From positions 206,143 through 270,142 of the forward strand of contig NZ_FXAO01000005.1 in the NCBI RefSeq assembly GCF_900177645.1: a DNA stretch of 64,000 bases, written 5' to 3'. Source of the stretch: Arenibacter troitsensis (GTDB taxonomy: Bacteria; Bacteroidota; Bacteroidia; Flavobacteriales; Flavobacteriaceae). Below the pieces are notes generated by a model. The model searched no databases. It saw only the letters and a list, made by a program, of their open reading frames with translations, and was not told the DNA's origin. How positions within the stretch are numbered: the first letter of the stretch is position 1; each line of letters begins with the position of its first letter. Shown in pieces: positions 8,066 to 17,158 of this stretch. A program made the position numbers and the translations under genes.

Positions 8066-9307
8066 CTATTCGAACTTTATGGCCTTTACCGGTGATATTT
8101 TAGTAATAATATAGGACGGCAGAAGCAACATCAACAGACATAAAATTAAAACACCAATATTGAGCAATACCACGGTCATCACATCAAGGTGGACCGGAAT
8201 ATAATCTATATAATACTCCTTGGGGTTGGGAAATTTGAACATACGGAATTTAAACTGCAATCCTATAATGCCCAAACCAATGATATTGCCCAACAAAAGT
8301 CCAACACCAATCAAATAAGTGGCATTATACAAAAATATCTTGCGAATACTCCAATTGGATGACCCCAAGGCTTTTAAAATACCTATCATTTGGGTCCGCT
8401 CCAATATTAAAACGAGCAACGCGGTTATCATATTGATACCCCCTACGATGATCATTATGCCAATGATCAATGCTATATTAAAATCGAAAAGACCAAGCCA
8501 TTCGAAAATCCTGTAATACTTGTCCTTTATGGTCTGCGTATCGAGATTGGACAAGGTCTTCCCATAAATTTCCTTGGCCTTATTGTCCATTTCATCAAAA
8601 TCGTCCACAAAAATCTCAAAGTTCCCCACTTCATTATCGGCCCATTTATTCATATGTTGAATATGGCGCAGATCAATAAAAATATAGGAACCATCCAACT
8701 CTTCAAAACCACTGTCGTAAATACCTGTTATAGTAAATTTTCTTTGATTGGGCATCTTGGATGCATCATCTTCCTTAAAGAATATAGCAACGAAAGAGTC
8801 ACCGGTTTTTAAGTTTAAACGATTGGACAAAACCTGGGATATCAATGATTCACTATTAATTTCCCCCTTAAAATTGGGCAGGGAACCATCTACCAAAAAC
8901 TCTTTAAAAACATCCCAATTATAGTCAGGCCCAACACCTTTGGCCAAAATGCCTTCAAATGTCTCTTCTGTTCTTATTATTCCGGCCTTGGTAGCTACTC
9001 CCTGAATATGCTGTATGCCACTGACCGACTTAAATTCCGGGTAAAATTCCTGATCTAGGGAAACAGGGACCATGGAAACATCGGAAGTGTTGTTGTCGTA
9101 GTTATATATCTGGATATGGCCATTAAAGGCAGCTATCTTTTCCCGTATTTTATGCTTTAGACCAACCCCGGTAGAAATGGCCACCAACATCATTATCACC
9201 CCCAATGCAATTGCCGCAATAGCTATTTTTATTATTGGTGCAGATATACTAATTTTATGCTCTTTACCTGTAACCAGGCGTTTGGCAATAAAAAATTCTA
9301 AATTCAA
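8066..9307 (-). CDS. LolE/FtsX-type ABC transporter permease
   Basis: This 413-residue protein has one N-terminal transmembrane helix (about 25-50, after the conserved FIAKRL start), a large periplasmic MacB-like domain (about 55-270) and three C-terminal helices in an FtsX domain (about 275-410) ending SPVKAIKFE. This layout is that of LolC/LolE, which extract lipoproteins from the inner membrane for transfer to the outer membrane. No ATPase gene is adjacent. It diverges from namZ with only 3 bp between the start codons, so both promoters must lie in or across the other gene. Confidence 0.85.
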   Translation of the reverse strand: MNLEFFIAKRLVTGKEHKISISAPIIKIAIAAIALGVIMMLVAISTGVGLKHKIREKIAAFNGHIQIYNYDNNTSDVSMVPVSLDQEFYPEFKSVSGIQHIQGVATKAGIIRTEETFEGILAKGVGPDYNWDVFKEFLVDGSLPNFKGEINSESLISQVLSNRLNLKTGDSFVAIFFKEDDASKMPNQRKFTITGIYDSGFEELDGSYIFIDLRHIQHMNKWADNEVGNFEIFVDDFDEMDNKAKEIYGKTLSNLDTQTIKDKYYRIFEWLGLFDFNIALIIGIMIIVGGINMITALLVLILERTQMIGILKALGSSNWSIRKIFLYNATYLIGVGLLLGNIIGLGIIGLQFKFRMFKFPNPKEYYIDYIPVHLDVMTVVLLNIGVLILCLLMLLLPSYIITKISPVKAIKFE

Positions 9308-9310
9308 TTT

Positions 9311-10558
9311 ATGGCAGTTTTTTCCATTTTCAAAAATACAGTTTTATTATTGTTTTTTACACTTTCTGCTTGTGGAAACCACACCAAAACCAATAATAAG
9401 GAACTTAAATCCGTGGTAGCACGGGATACTATAGCTACCGATCCACCTATAATCATAGCTGCCAATAGAACCGGGACCTACCTCCCTTTACTTGAAGGAA
9501 AAAGAGTTGGAATTGTAGCCAATCAGACCAGTGTCATCTTTAAGGATATACAACCCTTGTCCTACACCCATACTGTGGATTCCCTTTTAACCAAGGGCAT
9601 CAATATTAAACTGGTATTTGCTCCTGAACACGGATTTCGGGGAGAAGCCGATGCGGGGGAAAAGGTTAGCGATGGAAAGGATGAAAAAACCGGACTTCCC
9701 ATAATTTCCCTCTACGGAAAAAACCGTAAGCCTTCCAAAGCTCAATTGCAGGATATTGATGTTATTCTGTTCGACATTCAGGATGTAGGGGTACGTTTCT
9801 ACACCTATATTGCTACCATGCAATTGGTCATGGAGGCTTGTGCTGAAAACAATATTCCGGTAATTGTATTGGATAGGCCCAATCCAAACGGACACTATGT
9901 GGATGGACCCACTATGGAAACCGAACACAGGGGATTTTTAGGAATGACCAATATTCCCTTGGTCTATGGGATGACTATTGGGGAATATGCCAATATGATC
10001 AACAAAGAAGGTTGGTTGGAAAACAAAGTTATTGCGGACCTGACCGTAATCCCGATGGAAAATTACAATCACCATAAAGATTACATATTGCCTATTAGGC
10101 CATCCCCCAACCTTCCCAACAACACCTCCATTTATCTATACCCCAGTTTGGGATTGTTTGAAGGGACCAATGTAAATGCAGGTCGTGGAACAGAGTTTCA
10201 GTTTCAGCGTTACGGCGCCTCCTTTATGGACAGTACAAAATACAATTTTAAATATACCCCTGCCCCTAATTTTGGATCGAAGGACCCCAAACAGAATGGC
10301 AAAATTTGTTTTGGAAAAGACCTCTCCAATACTCCTAAAATGAATACCGTGAATTTGGAGTACCTATTGGATGCTTACAAAAACACCAAGGACAAAAGCC
10401 TATTTTTTAACACAAGTGGCTTTACCAAACATGCCGGTACCACAAAATTACAGAAACAGATCGAGGCTGGACTCTCCCAAGAGCAAATAAAGAAAACCTG
10501 GCAAAAAGACATTGACCAATTCCAGAAAATTAGGGCCAAATATTTGATCTACAATTGA
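9311..10558 (+). CDS. namZ: DUF1343 exo-beta-N-acetylmuramidase (NamZ family) lipoprotein
   Basis: The 415-residue protein has a lipoprotein signal (LFFTLSACGN) and a full DUF1343 domain: LLEGKRVGIVANQTS, then FAPEHGFRGEADAGEKV, LFDIQDVGVRFYTYIATM, and DRPNPNGHYVDGPTM. Members such as Bacillus NamZ (family GH171) remove terminal N-acetylmuramic acid from peptidoglycan fragments. As a lipoprotein it would work on the periplasmic side, in wall turnover or recycling. It overlaps the sterol-desaturase-family gene tail-to-tail by 10 bp. The family is clear; the activity is inferred from characterised relatives. Confidence 0.85.
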   Translation: MAVFSIFKNTVLLLFFTLSACGNHTKTNNKELKSVVARDTIATDPPIIIAANRTGTYLPLLEGKRVGIVANQTSVIFKDIQPLSYTHTVDSLLTKGINIKLVFAPEHGFRGEADAGEKVSDGKDEKTGLPIISLYGKNRKPSKAQLQDIDVILFDIQDVGVRFYTYIATMQLVMEACAENNIPVIVLDRPNPNGHYVDGPTMETEHRGFLGMTNIPLVYGMTIGEYANMINKEGWLENKVIADLTVIPMENYNHHKDYILPIRPSPNLPNNTSIYLYPSLGLFEGTNVNAGRGTEFQFQRYGASFMDSTKYNFKYTPAPNFGSKDPKQNGKICFGKDLSNTPKMNTVNLEYLLDAYKNTKDKSLFFNTSGFTKHAGTTKLQKQIEAGLSQEQIKKTWQKDIDQFQKIRAKYLIYN

Positions 10559-11400
10559 CCTGTGGATTTTACATCCGTTTTTTCCGGGGATTTATACGCC
10601 TTAAACGGAATTTTCAATAAAGCCCCTAAGTCTGAATTTTCCTGTTCATTGGGATAGGTATCCACCCCATAGACAATTTCACTATTGGGCAATTTCATAA
10701 AGGTCCCAAGTAGCCTATCCCAAATAGAAAATATATTCCCATAATTGCTGTCGGTATAGGGTAATTTATAGTGGTGGTGCACTTTGTGCATATCTGGAGA
10801 AACAATGACCCAGCTCAACACCTCATCCACCTTTTTGGGCAATGAAATATTGGCATGGTTAAATTGTGATAAAATAACCGAAAGGGCCTGATATATCATA
10901 ATAATGGCAATAGGCGCCCCAACCACAAAAGTGCCGAAACATGTGAAAATAAACCGTACCACACTTTCTCCTGGATGGTGCCGATTAGCAGTTGTAGTAT
11001 CCACTTCATGATCGGTATGATGAATTAGATGAAAGCCCCAAAGTACCTTTACCTTGTGCTCTACCCAATGGGCCAACCATGCACTTATAAAATCCAGGAT
11101 CATTACCCCCAACAAAACTTTTAACCATAAAGGCATAACCGGTAACCATTGCAGGATCCCAAAATTATTCGCTATGGTCCAATCACTGGTTTTTAACAAT
11201 AAAAAAGCCAAGGGGAAATTTACAAGGATGGTGGTCAGGGTGAAAAAAATATTGATACCAGCATGTCTTAGCTTGCTATATTTTAACTGAAAAAGAGGAA
11301 TAATATACTCCAGTATCCAAAAAAATGCAATCCCTGAAACCAAAATGATACTTCGGTGTGCGGGAGGGATAGTTTCAAAATAATTGTAAATGGCTTCCAT
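10549..11400 (-). CDS. Sterol desaturase/fatty acid hydroxylase family membrane protein
   Basis: The 283-residue protein has four or five hydrophobic spans and the di-iron histidine clusters of the family: HWVEH and FHLIHHTDHE near residues 115-135, NRHH near 143, and HKVHHHYKLP near 205-215. These bind two irons for hydroxylation or desaturation of a lipid. The substrate is not predictable; flavobacterial relatives have been tied to carotenoid, ornithine-lipid or fatty-acid hydroxylation. It is transcribed alone and converges on namZ. Confidence 0.85.
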   Translation of the reverse strand: MEAIYNYFETIPPAHRSIILVSGIAFFWILEYIIPLFQLKYSKLRHAGINIFFTLTTILVNFPLAFLLLKTSDWTIANNFGILQWLPVMPLWLKVLLGVMILDFISAWLAHWVEHKVKVLWGFHLIHHTDHEVDTTTANRHHPGESVVRFIFTCFGTFVVGAPIAIIMIYQALSVILSQFNHANISLPKKVDEVLSWVIVSPDMHKVHHHYKLPYTDSNYGNIFSIWDRLLGTFMKLPNSEIVYGVDTYPNEQENSDLGALLKIPFKAYKSPEKTDVKSTGQL

Positions 11401-11497
11401 TCCCTAAATTTACAAAATAGTTGTATGTAATTAAATACCCCACAAAAAAGTAATTTATAGCTACCCTTTCACCCACAGGGTTTATATTCAAAATGAC

Positions 11498-11995
11498 CTA
11501 CTTTAACTTAATTGCTCTTTTCATTTCCTCCACTATATTATAGGCAGCCGGACAAATGGCCACATTCTTTAAGGTGAGGTTACTTATTTGCTGAAATTTT
11601 TTCCTATCCGTATGTGGAAACTCACGGCAGGCCTTAGGCCTTACCTCGTAAATGGAACAGTAATTATCGGCACCCAAAAACGTACAGGGCACACTTTGAA
11701 GCACATAGTCATTATCTTCGTCCACCCTCAAAAATTGATCAATAAATTTCTGTGGTTTCATTCGGAAATGTTTGGCAATACGCTCTATATCGGCATTGGT
11801 AAACAAAGGGCCTGTTGTCTTGCAACAATTGGCACATTTTAAACAATCGGTTTTCCTAAACTCCGCCTCGTGTAGCTCCTGCATTACATAGTCCAAATCC
11901 TTTGGCGGTTTTTTCCGAAGTTTGCCAAAGAATTTCTTATTCCCACTATGTTTTTCCTGCGCCAGCTTGGGAAGTTGCTTTATTACCTCATCCAT
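11498..11995 (-). CDS. YkgJ-family cysteine cluster protein
   Basis: I chose the start at 11995 (MDEVIKQLPKLAQEK), giving 165 residues. Extending to 12100 would overlap the divergent methyltransferase gene and adds no family sequence. The protein has the Cys motif of the YkgJ family (CLKCANCCKTTGP, then CTFL, YCSIYEVRPKACREFP and a late CPAAY), which probably binds a zinc ion or an Fe-S cluster. Function is unknown across the family. It starts 63 bp from the divergent methyltransferase gene. Confidence 0.8.
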   Translation of the reverse strand: MDEVIKQLPKLAQEKHSGNKKFFGKLRKKPPKDLDYVMQELHEAEFRKTDCLKCANCCKTTGPLFTNADIERIAKHFRMKPQKFIDQFLRVDEDNDYVLQSVPCTFLGADNYCSIYEVRPKACREFPHTDRKKFQQISNLTLKNVAICPAAYNIVEEMKRAIKLK

Positions 11996-12058
11996 TATGG
12001 AATAAACTTTTAAAAGTTGGTTAAAAGTCCCACATTTGCATGTAAATAACAAATTTAA

Positions 12059-12772
12059 ATGGCTAAGGACATTCTGGGCAAGGCACTTTTGGATTACCAA
12101 TCCGGCAAATATTCTGAAGACATAAAGACCTATTCGTCATTGGATGAGGAGGACATAATACCCATTCCCTACCTCTTTAGAGACTTTAAGAAAATGCCCC
12201 CTTTGGAACAAAAGGCACTAAAGCTTTGCAAGGGCAACATTCTGGATATTGGCTGTGGAGCAGGTAGCCATTCCCTCTATTTGCAAAAAAAGGGCTTTGC
12301 TGTTACAGCCTTGGACCAATCTCCCGGAGCCATTGAAACTTGCAAAATAAGGGGTATAGAACATACGGTATTAAAAAACATTCAGGATTTTAAGCTTCAA
12401 AAATACGACACCCTGTTAATGCTCATGAACGGAATTGGGATAGTGGGAAAATTAAAGAACATAGACCAATTCTTTACTCATTTAAAGTCGCTCTTAAAAC
12501 CTAAGGGGCAGATACTCTTGGATTCCAGCGATATCATATATATGTACGATGAAGATGAGGATGGCGGCTATTGGATTCCGGATAACCAAAACTACTATGG
12601 GGAAGTCACTTTTGAGATGGAATATAAGGGGGAGAAAAGTGAACCTTTGGATTGGTTATATTTGGACTATAATACTTTGCAACGTGCGGCAAACGCAAAT
12701 AATTTAACTTGTGAGCTTGTAAACAAAGGTAAGCATTACGACTATTTAGCCAGACTTACCCTTTTGGAGTAA
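12059..12772 (+). CDS. Class I SAM-dependent methyltransferase
   Basis: The 237-residue protein carries the SAM-binding motif I NILDIGCGAGSHSLYL at about residues 60-75, an acidic residue in ALDQSPGA (motif II) and an LLMLMNGIG strand. The N-terminal 55 residues are helical and the C-terminus contains a variable cap. The substrate cannot be told from sequence; it looks like a small-molecule methyltransferase. The gene lies alone on the plus strand before the metalloprotease gene (60 bp gap). Confidence 0.8.
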   Translation: MAKDILGKALLDYQSGKYSEDIKTYSSLDEEDIIPIPYLFRDFKKMPPLEQKALKLCKGNILDIGCGAGSHSLYLQKKGFAVTALDQSPGAIETCKIRGIEHTVLKNIQDFKLQKYDTLLMLMNGIGIVGKLKNIDQFFTHLKSLLKPKGQILLDSSDIIYMYDEDEDGGYWIPDNQNYYGEVTFEMEYKGEKSEPLDWLYLDYNTLQRAANANNLTCELVNKGKHYDYLARLTLLE

Positions 12773-12832
12773 TACCGTGCCATATTTGTCGTTATCTTTA
12801 TAGTATCAGTCCTTTAATTAAAACTGACAATA

Positions 12833-13612
12833 ATGAAAAAATTATCCCTAGGGCTTTTGTTGGCCTTTATCTTTTTCCTAGGTTGTTCCAAAGACTCCAG
12901 CGACAGCAATACCCTAACGGTAGATAAAACGGCCAATTTAAAAGGTCCGGGCGATTCTGCAAACGACTTACTATCCGACTCCAAGTTTAAAAACTTGGTC
13001 ATCGAAATTGCCTATGTAACCAATTATGCCCCTACGGAAACAGCCGTTACCAATTTTATAGCCCTTTTAAATGAGCGTTCCTACAAGGACAACATAAGTA
13101 TTATTTACCAAGAATTGGACTCTCCCAAAAAGGACAGTCTGTCCATTGACGAAATATTTGATTTGGAAAAGGAAAACAGAACAGTTTACAACAACGGTGA
13201 CACCTTAGGACTCTACATCTATTTTACAGATGCCACTGCCAGCAGTGACAATCCCGATGAGGATCTCGTAACCCTTGGGGCCGTATACCGCAACACCTCT
13301 ATGGTGATTTATGAAGGCACCATTAGAAAACTAGCTTCCAGGAGTTCGTTGATCAGTACCTCTACCGTAGAAACGGCTACCTTAAACCACGAGGCCGGAC
13401 ATTTATTTGGATTGGTAAACCTGGGTACACCGCCTGTAAACGAACACGAAGACCCTGATGCCAAAAGCCATTGTAACGAACAGAATTGCCTTATGCGGGC
13501 AGAACTCCAATTTGGATGGGGAATGGCCAAAATGCTTACGGCAAAAAACGGGGCAATCCCCAGTTTTGGACCTGAGTGCCTCCTTGATTTACAAGCCAAC
13601 GGAGGCAAATAA
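12833..13612 (+). CDS. Lipoprotein with zinc-metalloprotease motif
   Basis: The 259-residue protein has a lipoprotein signal (FIFFLGCSKD). A single HEAGHLFGL motif (HExxH) lies near residue 187, followed by a short Cys-containing C-terminus (SHCNEQNCLM). The HExxHxxGL pattern with a downstream acidic or His ligand fits a metzincin-like or membrane-anchored protease of the Bacteroidota. It is likely displayed on the outer membrane. A short 28 bp gap separates it from ridA. The protease call rests on this motif and on general layout. Confidence 0.7.
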   Translation: MKKLSLGLLLAFIFFLGCSKDSSDSNTLTVDKTANLKGPGDSANDLLSDSKFKNLVIEIAYVTNYAPTETAVTNFIALLNERSYKDNISIIYQELDSPKKDSLSIDEIFDLEKENRTVYNNGDTLGLYIYFTDATASSDNPDEDLVTLGAVYRNTSMVIYEGTIRKLASRSSLISTSTVETATLNHEAGHLFGLVNLGTPPVNEHEDPDAKSHCNEQNCLMRAELQFGWGMAKMLTAKNGAIPSFGPECLLDLQANGGK

Positions 13613-13640
13613 TCTTAATACGAAAACCTATTATAAACAA

Positions 13641-14021
13641 ATGAAAAAAATAATTACCACCACAAACGCACCTGCTCCAATTGGACCTTACAACCAAGCC
13701 GTATTGGCAGGAAACACCTTGTATATCTCAGGACAAATTCCTTTAGACCCAAAAACAGGGAATTTGGTGTCAGGGGATATAAAAAAGGAAACCGAGCAGT
13801 CTATGCAAAACTTAAAAGCCATTCTTACCGAGGCAGGAATGACTTTTGAAAATGTCGTTAAATCATCGATTTTCGTAAAGGATATGCATCAATTTTCACA
13901 AATAAACGAAGTATATGGCGCTTACTTTGATGCTGATACCGCTCCAGCTAGGGAAACTGTTGAAGTAGCCAATCTTCCCAAATTTGTAAATGTTGAAATA
14001 TCTATGATCGCTATTAAATAG
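13641..14021 (+). CDS. ridA: RidA family enamine/imine deaminase
   Basis: This 126-residue protein begins MKKIITTTNAPAPIGPYNQAV, the usual RidA start. The frame runs open far upstream into the metalloprotease gene, but that extension is not family-like. Family signatures are the GPYNQAV opening, LYISGQIPLDP, and the catalytic-pocket arginine with its Glu at the C-terminus (APARETVEVANLPK). RidA hydrolyses reactive enamines and imines, such as 2-aminoacrylate, to protect PLP enzymes. It overlaps the sugar-kinase gene tail-to-tail by 8 bp. Confidence 0.92.
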   Translation: MKKIITTTNAPAPIGPYNQAVLAGNTLYISGQIPLDPKTGNLVSGDIKKETEQSMQNLKAILTEAGMTFENVVKSSIFVKDMHQFSQINEVYGAYFDADTAPARETVEVANLPKFVNVEISMIAIK

Positions 14022-14865
14022 AGCCTTTGTGAAATTCTACCAGACCTTCAATTGGTCTTTGTCTAATTACGCCTAGGATAAGATCATTTCTTTCCACCAC
14101 TGTAGCCAGTTCTTCGCGAAGGTAATATGCAATACTGCCCACAAAACTTACAGGAACTTTTGTGGCCAACTCAAACTGCATAATGTAATTGTTCACAAAC
14201 TGCTGAAAGCCCTTATCTATCACCCCTCTACAATAGGGGTGGTTTTTATTTTCTACAATAAATCTGGCGAATGTGGCCAAATAGGTATTTGGATTGGGTT
14301 GCTTGTATAGATTTTCCTTAATTACATCGGCATCCAAATTGTATTCCTTGGCAAACTTTGTGGCCAAGTCCATTGGAATTTTATTAAAGTAATAATCCCT
14401 GATCAATTTCCTTCCAAAAAAGTTGCCACTACCATCATCCATAGGGATATATCCCAAAGAAGTAACCTTTTGATGCAATTTCTCCCCATCATAATAGCTG
14501 CAATTGGAACCCGTGCCTAAAATACACACAATTCCGTGTTGCCCTATTTTTGTTGTAGCAAAAATGGCCGCATAAGTATCTTCCTTAACCTCGGCCTTGG
14601 CATTGGGAAAAAATTCATTAAAAATCTCCGTTAAAAACTTTTTCATCCTATCGGTACCACATCCGGCCCCGTAAAAATACAAGTGGGTAACATCTTCCCT
14701 GTTCTTGGAAAGCTCAAAATTATTGGCCAAACGGTCTTCGATCACAGGACGCGTCAACACTTCAGGACTTAGTCCCAAGGTTTGTGTCATGAACAACTGG
14801 TTACCCTTGTCATCCAAGGCAATCCAATCCGATTTTGTTGCACCACTATCTACAATCAATATCAT
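14014..14865 (-). CDS. BadF/BcrA-type N-acetylglucosamine kinase-like ATPase
   Basis: The 283-residue protein has the ASKHA phosphate-1 motif DSGATKSDW at residues 6-14, a phosphate-2 motif near GIVCILGTGSNCSYY and an adenosine motif near VSFVGSIAYYLRE. It resembles eukaryotic-type GlcNAc kinase and its Bacteroidota relatives, which phosphorylate amino sugars, possibly during peptidoglycan recycling. It lies downstream of pfkA-gapA, but a strong hairpin separates it from them. Confidence 0.8.
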   Translation of the reverse strand: MILIVDSGATKSDWIALDDKGNQLFMTQTLGLSPEVLTRPVIEDRLANNFELSKNREDVTHLYFYGAGCGTDRMKKFLTEIFNEFFPNAKAEVKEDTYAAIFATTKIGQHGIVCILGTGSNCSYYDGEKLHQKVTSLGYIPMDDGSGNFFGRKLIRDYYFNKIPMDLATKFAKEYNLDADVIKENLYKQPNPNTYLATFARFIVENKNHPYCRGVIDKGFQQFVNNYIMQFELATKVPVSFVGSIAYYLREELATVVERNDLILGVIRQRPIEGLVEFHKGSI

Positions 14866-14882
14866 ATAACAAGATTATTAAT

Positions 14883-14930
14883 AAAGAATCCTGAAAATAA
14901 GCAAAAAATTACTTAATCTCAGGATTCTTT
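14883..14930 (-). terminator. Intrinsic terminator after gapA
   Basis: A perfect 12-bp inverted repeat (AAAGAATCCTGA at 14883-14894 with its complement at 14919-14930) encloses a 24-nt A+T-rich loop. The stem ends in a T run on both strands, so it can work in both directions. It isolates pfkA-gapA from the kinase gene. Confidence 0.7.
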
Positions 14931-14949
14931 TAATTATTACCCTTTAAGA

Positions 14950-15969
<1,020 letters not shown>

Positions 15970-15975
15970 TTAAAA

Positions 15976-16962
15976 TTATGTTGTCATGATATCGGAAACC
16001 CTCATAAGCTCCTTATCAATTTTTGTATGTCCTTTTATTGCCTTACTGATCGGTGTCAGGGTAATTGTATTATCCTGTATACCCACCATTAAGTTGGTCT
16101 TTCCTTCCAATAATGCCTCTACCGCCTTAACACCCATTCTACTGGCCAGTACACGATCAAAACAGGATGGTGCCCCACCTCTTTGCATATGTCCCAAAAC
16201 GGATACACGCACATCATATATGGGCAGATGTTCCTCTACATATTCTTTTAGCTCGAAAACATTCTTACCGGTTTTGTCGCCTTCCGCTACCACCACAATA
16301 CTGGATGATTTTCCGGATTGCTTACTGCGCTTCAAAGATTCCAACAATCTTTCAAGTCCCAAATTTTCCTCAGGAATCAAAATCTCTTCCGCTCCTGCAC
16401 CAACTCCTGCATTTAAGGCAATGTGGCCTACATCACGACCCATAACCTCTACAAAGAATAGCCTGTTGTGCGAACTGGCGGTATCCCTAATCTTATCTAT
16501 ACATTCTACAGCGGTATTCAAGGCCGTGTCAAATCCTAAGGTATAAGTAGTGCCAAAAATATCGTTATCTATAGTACCAGGGATTCCGATTACAGGAAAA
16601 TCAAATTCCTTATTAAAGGTTAAGGCACCCGTAAAGCTACCATCGCCCCCAATTACTACAAATGCATCTATACCTGCTTTTTTTAATTGGTCGTAAGCCA
16701 CTTGCCGACCTTCCTTGGTCCTAAAAGGCAAACAACGGGCAGATTTAAGGATGGTACCTCCCTTGTTTATAATGTTGTTCACACTACGCGCATCCATTAC
16801 CTTAAAATCGCCCTCCATCATGCCTTCATATCCTCTATAGATACCAACGCATTCAACCTTTAAGTAGGCACATGTACGTACTACTGCCCTAATAGCAGCA
16901 TTCATTCCCGGTGAGTCTCCTCCTGATGTAAAAACACCAATTTTTTTTATTGCTGAAGCCAT
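15976..16962 (-). CDS. pfkA: ATP-dependent 6-phosphofructokinase
   Basis: The 328-residue enzyme shows the PfkA landmarks: GVFTSGGDSPGMNAAIRA at the start, GGDGSFTGA near residue 105, the catalytic GIPGTIDNDI near 125 and EVMGRDVGH near 170. It phosphorylates fructose 6-phosphate. It is the first gene of the pfkA-gapA operon. A -7 box (TAAGTTTG, 16988-16995) lies 26-33 bp upstream of the ATG. Confidence 0.97.
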   Translation of the reverse strand: MASAIKKIGVFTSGGDSPGMNAAIRAVVRTCAYLKVECVGIYRGYEGMMEGDFKVMDARSVNNIINKGGTILKSARCLPFRTKEGRQVAYDQLKKAGIDAFVVIGGDGSFTGALTFNKEFDFPVIGIPGTIDNDIFGTTYTLGFDTALNTAVECIDKIRDTASSHNRLFFVEVMGRDVGHIALNAGVGAGAEEILIPEENLGLERLLESLKRSKQSGKSSSIVVVAEGDKTGKNVFELKEYVEEHLPIYDVRVSVLGHMQRGGAPSCFDRVLASRMGVKAVEALLEGKTNLMVGIQDNTITLTPISKAIKGHTKIDKELMRVSDIMTT

Positions 16963-16987
16963 AAAAATTTTAAAAAAACAAAACTAG

Positions 16988-16995
16988 CAAACTTA
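16988..16995 (-). promoter_or_regulatory. -7 box of pfkA-gapA
   Basis: TAAGTTTG on the minus strand fits TAnnTTTG. No TTG is placed at the normal -33 distance, so an activator may be needed, or the call may be wrong. Confidence 0.4.
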
Positions 16996-17158
16996 TTTCA
17001 ATAATTACCCGACTTTGGCTTTAATTTGACAACAACGGACCACTCCAACGTTTTCGTTGAATAATTTCTTGGAAATTGTTAAATTCATAATCAATTACTC
17101 AGGAAAAGTGATTATTTCGAAATTGGACAAGACAACCCAAAAGAACCAAAATCGACCT

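Noticed and set aside
11996..12100. Upstream extension of the YkgJ-like gene
   Set aside because: It would run into the divergent methyltransferase gene and adds no family sequence.
13458..13640. Upstream extension of ridA
   Set aside because: It lies inside the metalloprotease gene in another frame; RidA proteins start at MKKII.
15986..16546. 186-aa frame opposite pfkA
   Set aside because: It is low-complexity Ser/Thr/Pro-rich translation antisense to a firm glycolytic gene.
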